Assembly: GCA_963755695.1 (NCBI GenBank)
Contig: CAVWLB010000010.1
Location: 248,001 to 312,000, forward strand
From: QHWT01 sp963755695
GTDB taxonomy: Bacteria > Acidobacteriota > Vicinamibacteria > Vicinamibacterales > 2-12-FULL-66-21
Length of the DNA: 64,000 bases
Reading direction: 5' to 3'
Within the stretch, counting starts at the first letter, position 1. Each line of letters opens with the position of its first letter. A program made the translations under genes and the position numbers. A model generated the notes under the pieces. That model worked only from the letters and a program-made list of their open reading frames with translations. It was not told the DNA's origin and did no database searches. Below are positions 35,376 through 45,763 of the stretch, piece by piece.

Positions 35376-35896
35376 CCTTTGGCCACCTTCACCATCGCGG
35401 GCCGCAGGAGGCGGTCGCCCAGCATGTAGCCCCGCCGGAATTCCTCGATCACTTCGCCTTCGCGGCGCCCATCCGCCGTGCTCGTGCGCCACCGCCTGGT
35501 GGAAGTGCGGATCGAAGTCCGCGCCCAGCGCCTCGATCGGCTTGACGCCGCGCTTGCGCAGCAGTGTCGATGCAGCTGCTTGTGAATCAGCTCGACGCCG
35601 CGCCGGTAAGCGTCGGCTCGCTCCGGTGCCGGCGTCGGCCTTGAGCGCGCGCTCCAGATCGTCGACGAGCGGCAGCAGCTCTTTCAGAAGGTCGGAGGCC
35701 GCGGCATTCCGACGAGCTGCACCCGCTCGCGCTCGATGCGCTTGCGGTAGTTGTCGAACTCCGCGGTCTTCCGCAGCAGCCGATCGTAGTACTCGTCGCG
35801 CTGCTGCTGGAGCTCTTTCACATCCGCCGACTCGGCCGGGCCGGTTTCGGTCGCGGCCGCAATCTGTTCCACTGAGTCGTTGACTTCGTCTTGCAT
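35372..35896 (-). CDS. grpE: Nucleotide exchange factor GrpE (frameshifted)
   Basis: Exchange factor for DnaK. It starts MQDEVNDSVEQIAAATE, followed by the long coiled coil ELQQQRDEYYDRLLRKTAEFDNYRKRIERER, the family hallmark. After shifts come LLPLVDDLERALKA, the segment LRKRGVKPIEALGADFDPHFHQAVAHEH and the final GYMLGDRLLRPAMVKVAK. About 173 codons when repaired. It begins five bases after the hrcA stop and ends in a GTGA overlap with dnaJ. No dnaK gene lies between or next to them. Confidence 0.92.
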
Positions 35897-35901
35897 GGTA
35901 T

Positions 35902-36944
35902 CTATGACCTGTCCAGAACTCTGTTGATCGCACGCGACAGGCTGTCGACGACGTTGATCGTCCGCGAGTAACGCATCCGGGTCGGTCCGATGATGCCGAC
36001 CGCGCCGGTGCGCCGCCCGTCGGTATAGGTCGACGTGACCACGCTGAAGTGCTGCAGGTCCGGATCTGGATGCTCGGATCCGATGAAGACGGTCAGCCCG
36101 TGCCGTCCATGCACGCGTCGATCAGCTGGACCAGCCGCGACTTCTCTTCGATCATGCGCACCAGCGTCCGCATCGTGGCGAGCGGTCGGTCTCGGGATCG
36201 TCCGCTCCGGCCATGTCGAACAGCAGCGCCGTGCCCTGGATGTAGATCGACGGCTGCGCGCTCGAGCCCTTCGAAGGTGCTGCTCGCCAGCCGCAGGGCG
36301 CGCGCCATCAGCTGATCGTAGAGCGTGCGCTCTTCTCTCAGCCGATCGATGACGCCTGGCGCATCTCGCTGAGCGACCGCCCCTTGAATCCGTATTGATG
36401 AAGTTCGCCGCCTGCTGCAGTTCCTCGCGGCCGTAGGGTTCGGTCGGCTCGACGACTTTGTGCGAGATGTGGCCGCCGGCCGACACCAGGACGACGAGAA
36501 TCTTGCCCGCGTCGAGCAGCACGAAATCCAGGTGCTCGAAGGTCGCGTCGGTTGCGGGCACCATCGCAAAGCCGACCTGATGAGAGGCCCGCGAGATTTC
36601 CTGCGACGCGTGCGACAGGACGTCTTCCACGGTTCCGGCGCGGCGGAGCCGCTGCTTCGACGTCAGGCGCAAGGCGCGCGGCACGGCGCTCGGACAGCAG
36701 CTGATCGACGTAGCTGCGATACCCGATGTCGGTCGGCACGCGGCCGGCGGACGTGTGCGGCTGGCGCACGTAGCCCAGCTCTTCGAGGCGCGCCATGACG
36801 TTGCGCAGCGTAGCCGAGGAAACGCCGAAGCCGCGGCTGGCCAGCCACAGCGAGGAAATCGGCTCCCCGTGGTCGATGTAGGCCTGGACCAGCGCCGCCG
36901 AGGATCCGCCTATCTCGTTCCGGTAGCTCAGGATGACGGGTCAT
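35902..36944 (-). CDS. hrcA: Heat-inducible transcription repressor HrcA (frameshifted)
   Basis: Repressor that binds CIRCE operators and shuts off heat-shock genes at normal temperature. The N-terminal winged helix has SSATLRNVMARLEELGYVRQPHTSAGRVPTDIGYR, the HrcA hallmark. Downstream come VEDVLSHASQEISRASHQVGF, HLDFVLLDAGKILVVLVSAGGHI and the end GIIGPTRMRYSRTINVVDSLSRAINRVL. About eight single-base shifts; the repaired length is near 345 residues, as usual. A CIRCE-like element lies seven bases upstream of the ATG, with a TATAAT just beyond, so the operon hrcA-grpE-dnaJ-prmA is autoregulated. No Shine-Dalgarno site is evident. Confidence 0.92.
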
Positions 36945-36950
36945 GGGTGT

Positions 36951-36977
36951 TTAGCAGTCGCTCAAGGCGATTGCTAA
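36951..36977 (-). promoter_or_regulatory. CIRCE operator (variant) of the hrcA operon
   Basis: Arms TTAGCAGTC and GATTGCTAA around nine bases (GCTCAAGGC). The CIRCE consensus is TTAGCACTC-N9-GAGTGCTAA, so each arm differs by one base, and the nine-base spacer is kept. It lies between the -10 box and the hrcA start, where HrcA would block transcription. Confidence 0.9.
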
Positions 36978-36980
36978 ATG

Positions 36981-36986
36981 ATTATA
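36981..36986 (-). promoter_or_regulatory. -10 box of the hrcA operon
   Basis: A perfect TATAAT on the minus strand, three bases upstream of the CIRCE arm. The -35 position (about 37004-37009) falls on the edge of the palindromic 13-mer and shows no TTGACA-like match. Transcription would begin inside the CIRCE element. Confidence 0.65.
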
Positions 36987-37005
36987 CCGAGGTCGGCACT
37001 TCGGA

Positions 37006-37092
37006 GGGGTCTGACCCCGAGCGTCCGAGTAGGCGAAGAAATCGGGGTCTGACCCCAGTAGGTCGCCCGAAGGCAAAATCGGGTCAGACCCC
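37006..37092. repeat. Three copies of palindromic GGGGTCTGACCCC element
   Basis: Exact copies lie at 37006-37018 and 37044-37056. A 12-of-13 copy on the other strand sense lies at 37081-37092 and contains the stop codon of the amidohydrolase. Spacing is 25-26 bp between copies. The array lies between the amidohydrolase end and the hrcA promoter, both on the minus strand. It may isolate the heat-shock operon from upstream transcription. Confidence 0.8.
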
Positions 37093-38442
37093 AAGACCGG
37101 CTCGGGCGGCGAGGCGTCTGGCCGCCTGACGAGCTTCTGCAGCAATCTCGGCAGCGTCCTCACGCGTCAGCTCGAAGTCGCGCACGAGAATCTCGCCGTC
37201 GACCATCGTCAGGCGCACGTCCGTGCCCCGCGTCGCGTAGACCAGCGTGGACCAGGGGTCGGGATCGGGCGCGACTGGTGAGGACGGTCGCCGGTCGACA
37301 AGGATGAGGTCGGCCCGCTTGCCGGCCTCGATCGATCCGATCTCCGCCTCCAGTCCCAGCGCCCGCGCGCCTTCGCGCGTCGCCATCCACAGCGCGTCGC
37401 GCGCGGTGAGCGCCCCGGGCTGCTTCCGGACCGCCTGCAACGTCGCGGCGAGCCGCATCTCTTCGAACATGTCGAGGCGGTTGTTGCACGCCGCGCCGTC
37501 GGCGCCGAGCGACACCGAGATCCCGCGCGCGCGCATCTCGGCGACCGGCGCGAGCCCGGAACCCGAGCTTCAGGTTCGAGCCGGGGCAGTGCAGGACCTT
37601 GACGTCGCGCTCGGCGAGCAGCGCCTGCTCGCGCGTCGGTGACCCATACGCAATGTGCCGTGCACAGGTGCGGGGTCGCCAGACCGGTGTCCGCGAGGTA
37701 CTCGAGATTGCTCATGCCGCCGGAAATGCCGGCGGACGACTTCGACCTCGTCGCGATTCTCGGACGCATGCGTGTGAACGATCACGCCGCTCGCGCGCCG
37801 ACAGTTCGGCGACGGCTTCGAGCAGTTCGCGCGAGCAGGAGACCGCGAAGCGCGGCGCGAACGCCGCGCGCAGCCGCCCGTCTCGCCTTGCCGTCCCAGC
37901 GCTTGCGCAGCGCGACACTTTCGTCGATCGACTCGCGCGTCTGCTCCTGCAGCCGGCGCGGGACCTCGCTGATCGGAGTCCATCATGCACTTGCCGACGA
38001 CGGCGCGCAGGCCCATCTCGTCGAGCGCCTCGAACACGACGTCGGTGTCGTGCACCGTCTCCATCGTCAGCGCCGTCGTGGTGCCGCTCGAGGAGCAGCT
38101 CGCTGGCGGCGAGCCGCGCCGAGGCGCGAAGCGTGCCGGCGTGTGCGCCGCTTCCATCGGCCAGACGCGCCGTCGCAGCCACTCGAGCAGCGGCATGTCG
38201 TCGGCGTAGCCGCGAAAGAGCGTCTGGCACAGATGGACGTGGGTCTGGATGAAGCCGGGCAGCAGGTAGGCGCCGCCGGCGTCGATGACGGTCTCGTGCG
38301 GCTCGCTCGGTTCGGCGCCGACCGACGACGATCCGGCCGTCGCGGACCGAGACCGGCGCCTTCGACGATGTCGAGGCGCATCGTTCATCGTGACGATGGT
38401 GGCGTTGCGGATTAGCGTGCTGATTGCTGCCCCGGCTGCCAT
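37084..38442 (-). CDS. Amidohydrolase, MtaD/ATZ-TRZ-like deaminase (frameshifted)
   Basis: Metal-dependent hydrolase of about 450 residues. N-terminal composite beta domain ISTLIRNATIVTMND, then the metal-binding HxH in PGFIQTHVHLCQTLFRGYADDMPLLEWLRRRVWPMEAAHTP, typical of 5-methylthioadenosine/S-adenosylhomocysteine or hydroxyatrazine-type deaminases. Intact C-terminal part: VSLGADGAACNNRLDMFEEMRLAA, with the catalytic Asp, and the beta domain GSIEAGKRADLILVD. At least six frame breaks. The start ATG is one base past the XdhC stop, so they share a transcript. With XdhC next to it a purine or guanine-type substrate is plausible but not shown. Its stop lies in the palindromic repeat (Leu-Gly-Val-stop). 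Confidence 0.82.
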
Positions 38443-38443
38443 T

Positions 38444-39232
38444 TCATCGAGAGCGCGCGACGACGTCCTTGCCATGCCGCACGGCGATCAGTTCCGCAAG
38501 GATGCTGATCGCGATTTCGGCGGGCGTGATCGCGCCGATGTCGAGACCGATTGGCGCGTGAACGCGCGCCAGGCACTCGGCCGGCATGCCCTCGGCGTTG
38601 AGCGCGTCGAAGATCCGCGCCACCTTCGCGCGGCTGCCAATCAGCCCGAGATAGCGAAGGTCGCGCGCGGCGAGCGCGCGAAGCGCGTCGAAGTCGTGGG
38701 TGTGCCCGCGGGTCACGACCACGACGTAGGCGCTGGCAGGCAAGTCGGCGCGATGGAGCCAGCCGGCGATGTCGTCGACGATCATCGTCTCGGCGCGACG
38801 GGAAGCGCTCCGCGTTGGCGAACTTCTCGCGATCGTCGACGACGTGGATGCGGAACCCGGCTCTGCCGCGATGCGCGCAAGATGCCAGCCCGACGTGTCC
38901 CGCGCCGATGATGTAGAGACGCGGCGCCGGAGCGATGGGATCGATGTAGACCTCCATCTGTCCGCCGCAGATCAGGCCGGACTCCTGCGACGAAATCGTC
39001 GTTGAGATCGTATCTGCACGAGGATCGGCTTTCCGGTGGCGATCGCCTCGCGGGCCTTGCCCGAGCGCGTCGTTCTCGTAGCAGCCGCCGCCAATCGTGC
39101 CGACCGTCCGGCCATCGGCAAGACCAGCATCTTGGCGCCGGTTCGCTGCGGCGTGGAACCGTTGGCGCGGACGATCGTCACCAGCGCGGCGGGTTCGCCA
39201 CGCTCGAGCGCGGCCGCGGCGGCGGGCAGCAC
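38444..39232 (-). CDS. XdhC/CoxI-family protein (frameshifted)
   Basis: About 258 residues. XdhC proteins bind molybdopterin and help sulfurate and insert it into xanthine-dehydrogenase-type enzymes. N-terminal part: ALERGEPAALVTIVRANGSTPQRTGAKMLVL. After a shift, SGLICGGQMEVYIDPI leads into the Rossmann region RLYIIGAGHVGLA and VVDDREKFANAERFP. The C-terminal part is intact: AYVVVVTRGHTHDFDALRALAARDLRYLGLIGSRAKVARIF and APIGLDIGAITPAEIAISILAELI. GTG 39232 follows the PpiC stop by eight bases. No molybdenum hydroxylase is in the window. It probably works with the adjacent amidohydrolase in purine breakdown. Confidence 0.87.
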
Positions 39233-39240
39233 CTCGTCGT

Positions 39241-40308
39241 TCAGATGAGAACCTCGATCTTGGACTTCTTCTTCAGGCCCTCGATGAACGCGTCAGCGTG
39301 CTGCTGTTTCTTCTGGTTGCCCAGGAACTGCTTGATCTGTGCGTTCGACTTCCTCGAACGGGACGGTCCGCGCCTCCTTGTGTTCGACCACCTTGATGAT
39401 GTGGTAGCCGAACTGCGTCGTCGACCACGTCGCTGATCTCGCCGGGCTTCAGCTAGAACGCGACCTTCGCGAATTCCGGGACCATCTGCTCGCGCGTGAA
39501 ATAATTGAGGTCGCCTCCCTGCGCGGCGCTGCCGTCCTGCGAGTGCTCCTGCGCCAGCTTGCGCGAAGTCGCCACCGGCCTTGGCCTGCTTCAGCACCGC
39601 GTCGATCTCCGCGCGCGCCTTCTGTTTGGCTGCGGCGTCGCGCCTTCTGATCGACGCTTGATCAGGATGTGGCTGGCGCGGACCTTTTCTCCCTGCTTGA
39701 AGCGATCGGGATTCTTCTCGTAGAAGATCCTTGGCGTCCTGTTCGCTCGGGCCGGGCTCGGTCGCCGTCTCGGCATCCATCAGCTTGGTGACGCTGAGGT
39801 CGACGCGCGCGTCGTGCTTCAACCGGTCCATCGTCATGCCGCGCTCGGCAAGCGCCTTCGTAAACGCGTCCTGGGTCGGAAACTTCGAGCGCAGCTGCTC
39901 GACCTTCTGATCGATCTCCGAGTCTTCCACCTTGATGCCACGGTTGCGGCTCTCCTGCGAGAGCAGCGTGTAGACCACCAGCTGATCGAGCGCGCCGCGC
40001 AGGATCTCGTCGCGGCGCTCGGCCGGAATCTGCTGACCTGCGCGCTGCTCGAGGGTGTGAATCATGCGCTCGAATTCCGGCTTCTTGACCTCTTCGCCAT
40101 TGACCCGCGCGACCACGTCGGGAAGTTGCGCCGGCACTGGCTTGGGTGGCGCCGCGGGCGCAGGCGGGCCGGACGGGGCCGCTGCCGGGCCGGTGGTTGC
40201 CGCCGGGGAGTTTGCCGTCTGCGCGTTTGCAGCCGGAGCCTTGCGGCACGCCGTCACGGACAGCGCGCCGATGAGAATACTTGTCGACAACTTCAGCTTC
40301 ACGCGCAC
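39241..40308 (-). CDS. PpiC/SurA-type peptidyl-prolyl isomerase lipoprotein (frameshifted)
   Basis: About 350 residues. Lipoprotein signal MRVKLKLSTSILIGALSVTAC, then a Pro/Ala linker. The SurA N-terminal-like helical domain is at about 65-200 (VARVNGEEVKKPEFERMIHTLEQ, DEILRGALDQLVVYTLLSQESRNRGI). The parvulin domain follows after shifts: KVRASHILIK, FAQLAQEHSQDGSAAQGG-like residues, and a C-terminal helix ending FIEGLKKKSKIEVLI. It would fold outer-membrane or secreted proteins in the periplasm. Frame errors at about 39.3-39.7 kb cancel, so start and stop share a frame. Confidence 0.88.
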   Translation of the reverse strand: MRVKLKLSTSILIGALSVTACRKAPAANAQTANSPAATTGPAAAPSGPPAPAAPPKPVPAQLPDVVARVNGEEVKKPEFERMIHTLEQRAGQQIPAERRDEILRGALDQLVVYTLLSQESRNRGIKVEDSEIDQKVEQLRSKFPTQDAFTKALAERGMTMDRLKHDARVDLSVTKLMDAETATEPGPSEQDAKDLLREESRSLQAGRKGPRQPHPDQASIRRRDAAAKQKARAEIDAVLKQAKAGGDFAQAGAGALAGRQRRAGRRPQLFHARADGPGIREGRVLAEARRDQRRGRRRSSATTSSRWSNTRRRGPSRSRKSNAQIKQFLGNQKKQQHADAFIEGLKKKSKIEVLI

Positions 40309-40368
40309 CTCGGAGTAGGCAGAACAAACAATTGTAACGTGGCTGCCGCCTTCACGCGGACAGGAAAC

Positions 40369-42723
40369 TCAGAAGTGATGAACGGGACAGGTTTCGGTCG
40401 GCTCGGTGCCGACGAGAAAGGCCTCGCGATAGACCCGGGGGCAAGACGGCGTGGCCAGCTTCCCGGTGTCGCGATCGATGTCGACGAAGCTGATGCCCTC
40501 GGGCGTCTCGAACGACACGTTGCCGTGACCTGCGAGCGCGCGGGTCATGAACTGGGTCCAAATCGGAAGCGCCGCCTGGCTGCCGCTCAGCCCAAGCGCC
40601 TGGTTGTCGTCGAGCCCGACCCACACGACCGTCAACAGTTCAGGCGTAAACCCGACGAACCAGGCATCACGAAGGTCGTTCGTCGTTCCCGATTTGCCCG
40701 CGCCGTCGACGGTAAAGCCGTTGGCGCGCGCCGCCGCACCGGTCCCTTCGTTGAGAACGCTGCGCATCATGTTGGTGACGAGGAAGGTCGTGTCGCGGCG
40801 GGCCACAGTTTTCGGCGCCGGCAGGTCGATCGGCACGTCCGTGCCGTTGTCCACGATGCGTGAGATCGCGCGCAGAGGACGCAGGACGCCGCCATTGGGA
40901 AAGATCGAGTAGGCCGACGCGATTTCGTACGGCGAGGCCTCGAACACGCCAAGCGCAATCGATGGATACGGACGCGGCGGTGTGCCGATGCCGACGCGAC
41001 GCCACAGGGCTGCCACCGTGTCGTACCCGGTTGATTCCGCGACCTTGATGGTGGCGATGTTGCGCGAGAGCGCGAGCGCGCGGCGGAGGGTGATCGGCCC
41101 GTCGTACTCGTTGTCGTAATTGCTCGGCGACCAGGTCTGCTGGTTGAACGTGAACGCGGTCGGCTCGTCGAGGACGACGGTGGCGGGCGTGATATCGGTG
41201 CGCCCGTCGGCCTGCGCCCGCTCGAAGGCGGCGAGATAGACGAACGGCTTGAAAACCGACCCGGGCTGCCGACGCGCGCTGACGGCGCGGTTGTATTGCG
41301 ATTGGTTGTAGGAGCGGCCCCCGACCATCGCGAGGATCTCCCCGGTGCGGGGGTCGACCGCCATCATCGCCGCCTGAGGATAGCGGCGTTTGCGGCGCGC
41401 GAGGATCTGATCGACCCGTGTCAGGCCGTCGCGCATCGCATCCTGCGCGATCCGCTGCAGTTGGAGATCGAGCGTCGTATAGACGTCGACTGCGCCGGTG
41501 GCCTTCGTCCGCTCCTGCAGCTCCTGGCTGACGTAGTCGACGAAGTACGGCGCTTCTGACTCGAGCGCGCGCGCGGCGATTTGCACCGGCTCCCGGGACG
41601 CGCGTTCGTCGGCATCGGGACTGATGAATCCCGTCTCCTCCATCGCGTGCAGCACGACGTTGCGGCGCTCTTTCGCGCGGTCGGGATTCGTGAACGGGGA
41701 GTAGCGCGGCGGCGCCTGAATCACGCCGGCGATGGTTGCCGCCTCGACCAGATTCAGGTTGCTCACATCCTTGGCGAAGAACAACCGCGCCGCTTCGGGC
41801 ACGCCGTGGATCGCAAACGAGCCCCGCTGCCCGAGCCAGACGTCGTTCAGGTACAGCTCGAGGATCTGGTCCTTGGTGAGGCGGCGTTCGAGCGCGATCG
41901 ACATGAACCACTCGGTGAACTTGCGCTTGAGCGACTTCTCCTGTGTCAGGAAGGTGTTCCTCACCAGTTGCTGGGTGATCGTGCTGCCGCCGCTGAGATA
42001 TTTCCTGGTGCCGAAGATGTTCGTCAGGACCGCCCGGGTCGTTCCAATGATGTCGATGCCGGGGTGGTCGTAGAACCGGCGATCTTCGATGGCGACGACC
42101 GCGCGAATCATGTGCGAGGGAATCGCGGCGAGCGGTACGTCGCGCCGCTTCTCGCGTCCTTCGCTGACCAGCGCGGTGATGAGCGGCGCATCGAAGCCCA
42201 ACGCATCGGTGGACTGTTTCTTCGCCGGCAGCTCGATATTGATGAGCCCACCGGTGCCCGTCTTCGAGGCCGCGTAGACCAGGCGCACGACCTGACCACG
42301 CCGTTCGCCGGCACGCGGCACCACGGCGAGGGCGTCGCGGCCGATCGCGAATTCACCCGGCATTTGCGCGCGCGGCCGCTGCGCGTAGCCGAGCTCGTTG
42401 AGCCGATCAATGGTCTGGAGCAGCGTGATGCGCTGGCCCCGCCGAACGGCGAACGGCCGGGCAAAGACCCGCGGATCGGTGCGCTGGAACTCACCGTGCA
42501 TCCGCGCATCGATCATGCGGGAGAAGCTCACATAAAAGTAGCTGACGATCCCGCTGAACAGGACGAGCGTGAGTACCACGCCCAGAGAGACGTAGAACTT
42601 CCAGCCGCGGCGGCCGCTCTTTGCGGCGGCGCGCGGACGCGCGGAGGGCTTCGCCGCGGGCGGCGAGGTCTTGACCGTGGACACTGGGATGAGTTGCAGC
42701 CCGGGGACGGCTGCAACCGGCAT
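40369..42723 (-). CDS. Class A penicillin-binding protein (PBP1-type)
   Basis: A 784-residue bifunctional peptidoglycan synthase. After a basic cytoplasmic tail comes one membrane helix near 45-67 (FYVSLGVVLTLVLFSGIVSYFYV). A UB2H-like domain (VFARPFAVRRGQRITLLQTIDRLNELGY) suggests a PBP1b type. The glycosyltransferase has IEDRRFYDHPGID with catalytic Glu, GGSTITQQLVRNTFL and KRKFTEWFMSIALER. The transpeptidase has SVFK (QPGSVFKPFVY), SRN (LSRNIATIK) and KSGT (GKSGTTND). It is unbroken. The C-terminus ends CPRVYREAFLVGTEPTETCPVHHF. PpiC follows with a 60-bp gap; the TonB receptor diverges. Confidence 0.95.
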   Translation of the reverse strand: MPVAAVPGLQLIPVSTVKTSPPAAKPSARPRAAAKSGRRGWKFYVSLGVVLTLVLFSGIVSYFYVSFSRMIDARMHGEFQRTDPRVFARPFAVRRGQRITLLQTIDRLNELGYAQRPRAQMPGEFAIGRDALAVVPRAGERRGQVVRLVYAASKTGTGGLINIELPAKKQSTDALGFDAPLITALVSEGREKRRDVPLAAIPSHMIRAVVAIEDRRFYDHPGIDIIGTTRAVLTNIFGTRKYLSGGSTITQQLVRNTFLTQEKSLKRKFTEWFMSIALERRLTKDQILELYLNDVWLGQRGSFAIHGVPEAARLFFAKDVSNLNLVEAATIAGVIQAPPRYSPFTNPDRAKERRNVVLHAMEETGFISPDADERASREPVQIAARALESEAPYFVDYVSQELQERTKATGAVDVYTTLDLQLQRIAQDAMRDGLTRVDQILARRKRRYPQAAMMAVDPRTGEILAMVGGRSYNQSQYNRAVSARRQPGSVFKPFVYLAAFERAQADGRTDITPATVVLDEPTAFTFNQQTWSPSNYDNEYDGPITLRRALALSRNIATIKVAESTGYDTVAALWRRVGIGTPPRPYPSIALGVFEASPYEIASAYSIFPNGGVLRPLRAISRIVDNGTDVPIDLPAPKTVARRDTTFLVTNMMRSVLNEGTGAAARANGFTVDGAGKSGTTNDLRDAWFVGFTPELLTVVWVGLDDNQALGLSGSQAALPIWTQFMTRALAGHGNVSFETPEGISFVDIDRDTGKLATPSCPRVYREAFLVGTEPTETCPVHHF

Positions 42724-42775
42724 TCTACAACAAGCGTCTTAGTTCCCAACCACTTATTGGGGAGGAGGTCCGGTC

Positions 42776-45684
42776 ATGATTCGCGTTTGGCTCCGGCGGG
42801 CGCTGGTTGCCGCCGCACTGCTGGCGACGGCGCTCCCGGCCGCTGCGCAGTCGCAGGCCATGAACGGCAGCATCGAGGGCACGGTTCGAGACAACAGCGG
42901 CGCGATCCTTCCGGGGGTGACGGTCACCGTGACCAACACCGACACCGGCGCCGAGCGCGTCGTGGTCACCAACGAAGAGGGTGTCTATCGGGCGCCGCTT
43001 CTGCCGCTTGGAACATATCAAGTAAGGGCTGAACTGCAAGGTTTCAAGAAATTCGAGCAGCAAGGCATCAGTCTCTCGGCAGGGCAGACGGCTCTCACCA
43101 ACGTGAGCCTCAGCGTGGGGAACGTTGCCGAAACCGTCACCGTTACCGGCGAGTCGCCGGTTGCGCAGCCGGGCAAGATCGATCTCGGCCGTACCATTGG
43201 CGAGGCCGAGATCAAGAACCTGCCGCTCGTCTCGCGCAATCCATACAACTTCGCGTTTCTCCAAGCCAATGTCACCGGTTACGAGAACAACGAGTTCGGT
43301 GTGCCGCGCATCAACGCCAATGGCAGCCAGATGCACACGAACTACCAGCTCGATGGCAACACCAACACCGAGAAGGATCGCGCCGGTCTCCGGCTGCTGC
43401 CGGTGTCAGAAGTGCTCGTGCGCGAGGTGAAGGTGATTACCAACGGGTTCGCGCCCGAGTTCGGCCAGACCACGGGCATGGTCTACAACGCGATTACTCC
43501 CTCGGGAACCAACGACGTGCATGGCATCGGCGAGCTTCCGCTTCAAGCGCAATCCGTTTTCGACGCGTCCGTTCTTTCTTCCCGACACTGCCCGCAAGCC
43601 GGATACGGAGGCGAACGACTTCACGGCGACCTTCGGCGGCCCGGTGCAGCGGGATCGCTGGCATTACTACGCGGCCTATGAATACGTCGATCGCAGCCTG
43701 GTTACCGGCAGGGCAGGTCATTACGGTTACTCCGGCGAACGCCCAGGCGCTCGGCATCCCGCTGCCCGCTGACGGCGTGATCCCCGCGCACCAGCAGGTG
43801 AACTTCGGCTTCGGGAAGACCGACTATCAGATCAACACCGCGAACCACTTGTCGTTCCGGTATTTCCTGTTCAAGAACTTCTCGCCATCGAACATCGCCG
43901 GCGGGCTCACGACTCTCGACCGCGCGACGGATTTCACCGACCGGATGGATTCGGTCTCCGGCGCAGCTGGTCTCGACCATCGGGACGCAGCGTGCTGAAC
44001 GAGTTGCGGGTCCAGTACGCGCGGCGGCACCAGTTCCGGACCCAGGGGCTGTCGGTCGAGGGCCCGGCGGTGACCGTGACCGGCGTCGCGCAGTTTGGCG
44101 GCGCCCGCCTCGGCGACGGCAACTCGGTCGGCTTCGACTTCAATCAGGGCATCACGCAGGTGATCGACAACGTCAGCTGGATTCGCGGCAGGCACGCACT
44201 GCAAGGCCGGCATCGACGCGCAGTGGATCGGCGACGAGCGGATTCGCGGCGAGCAGTTCACTCTACACGTTCCCGACCACCAATGCCTATCTGGCTGCGA
44301 AGAGCGGAGCCAATCCGCTCGGCTACTCGACGCTGCAGCAGCTGTTCGGCAACCGGGCGGCGTCAGTTACAATTCGGCGTTTTACGGCTTCTTCGTCCAG
44401 GACGACTGGCAGGTCACGCCGCAGCTGAAAGCTGCTCTACGGCATCCGATACGACCTGTTCGACGTTCCGTCGGCGCGGCCGTTCGCCGCCAACCCGTAT
44501 GTCGCAGGATTTCACCGTCGACAAGAACAACTTCGCCCCGCGGGCCGGCCTGTCGTGGGCGGTCGACCCATCGGCGCGGACAGTGGTCCGTGCGTCGGTC
44601 GGCTTGATGTACGAGCCACCGCTCCTCGACTTCTACGACAACGCGATTCTGAACAATGGCGATCCCGCGAGCTTCACGGTCTCGGTGCTCCGGCACCAGC
44701 GCGGGTGCGCCGCCGTTCCCGGCCAGCCTTGCCGACCTGCCGCCCACGTTCGTGCTGCCGCGGCAGAGCATCACCGCCGTCGACCCGGACTTCGAACCGC
44801 AGTCGGCGTGGCTGAGCAACGTCCAGGTCGAGCGTGCGCTGCGATGACGACCTCGCGGTCTCTGTCGGCTACGTGAACTCGATCGGCCGAAATCTGCCCG
44901 TGCTGATGGACATCAACCTGATCCCACCGGGCGCGACGCTGCCGACGGCCGCCCGATCTATCTCGACCCGGTCAAGCGGCTACGCGCGTCGACCCGACTT
45001 TCGATCACATCAACATGTTCAAGTCGATCGGCGAATCCACCTACAACGCCTTCACCGCGACGCTGACCAAGCGGATGACGCACGGGTGGATGGCGCAGGC
45101 GACTTACACGCTCGCGCGCGGCGAGGACAACGCGCCGCTGACCGGCACCTACGTCGTCGGCAGCAACGACGACCGGGTGTCTGACGTCTCCAACCTCGAT
45201 CGCGACAAGGGCGTGACCCCGTTCAACCAGACGCACACGCTTCTCGTGTCGACGGTCATCGCGCCGCGAGGTGTCGGCGGCGACGCGCCGGCGCGGCGAT
45301 CTGGAACAACAACCAGCTCGGGATCATCCTGCAGGCCAACAGCGGGCTGCCGTTCAACATCCGCTCGAACCTCGACCTGAACGGCGACGGCGTGCTACAA
45401 CGACCGACCGAACGGCATCGAGCGCAATGCCGGCCGGCTGGGCCGCGTGCTGAATCTCGACCTGCGCTACTCGCGGTTCGTCCCGTTCGCGCACCGGCCA
45501 GCGGGCGAGCTGTTCTTCGAGGCGAAGAACCTGTTCAACACGGAGAACATCGCCGGCGTCAATCGGGTCGTCACCGACCGACGCGCTTCGGCGATGCTCG
45601 CCGGCAGCGATCCCGCTCGACGTGCTCCGGCAAGTGCGGCTACGACCAGCGGCAGATGCAGCTCGGGCTAAGTTCTCCTTCTAG
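42776..45684 (+). CDS. TonB-dependent receptor with N-terminal carboxypeptidase-like domain (frameshifted)
   Basis: About 960 residues. Signal peptide (ending LPAAAAQS), then a carboxypeptidase-regulatory-like domain (GSIEGTVRDNSGAILPGVTVTVTN to ISLSAGQTALTNVSLSVG), typical of Acidobacteriota and Bacteroidota receptors of large substrates. The plug follows (GEAEIKNLPLVSRNPYNF, with YQLDGNTNTEKDRAGLRLLPV), then a beta barrel with many aromatic strands. The closing strand QMQLGLKFSF is followed by TAG at 45682-45684. Multiple shifts after 43535. GGGGAGGAGG is a strong ribosome site before ATG. It imports a ligand across the outer membrane; the ligand is unknown. Confidence 0.88.
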
Positions 45685-45763
45685 GCGCGGGTCTGAAGTC
45701 ACCGGCTCGGGCCGGAAATTCCCGGCCCGTTCTGATCGAGCTCCATCGGCTTTCCAGATGTCT

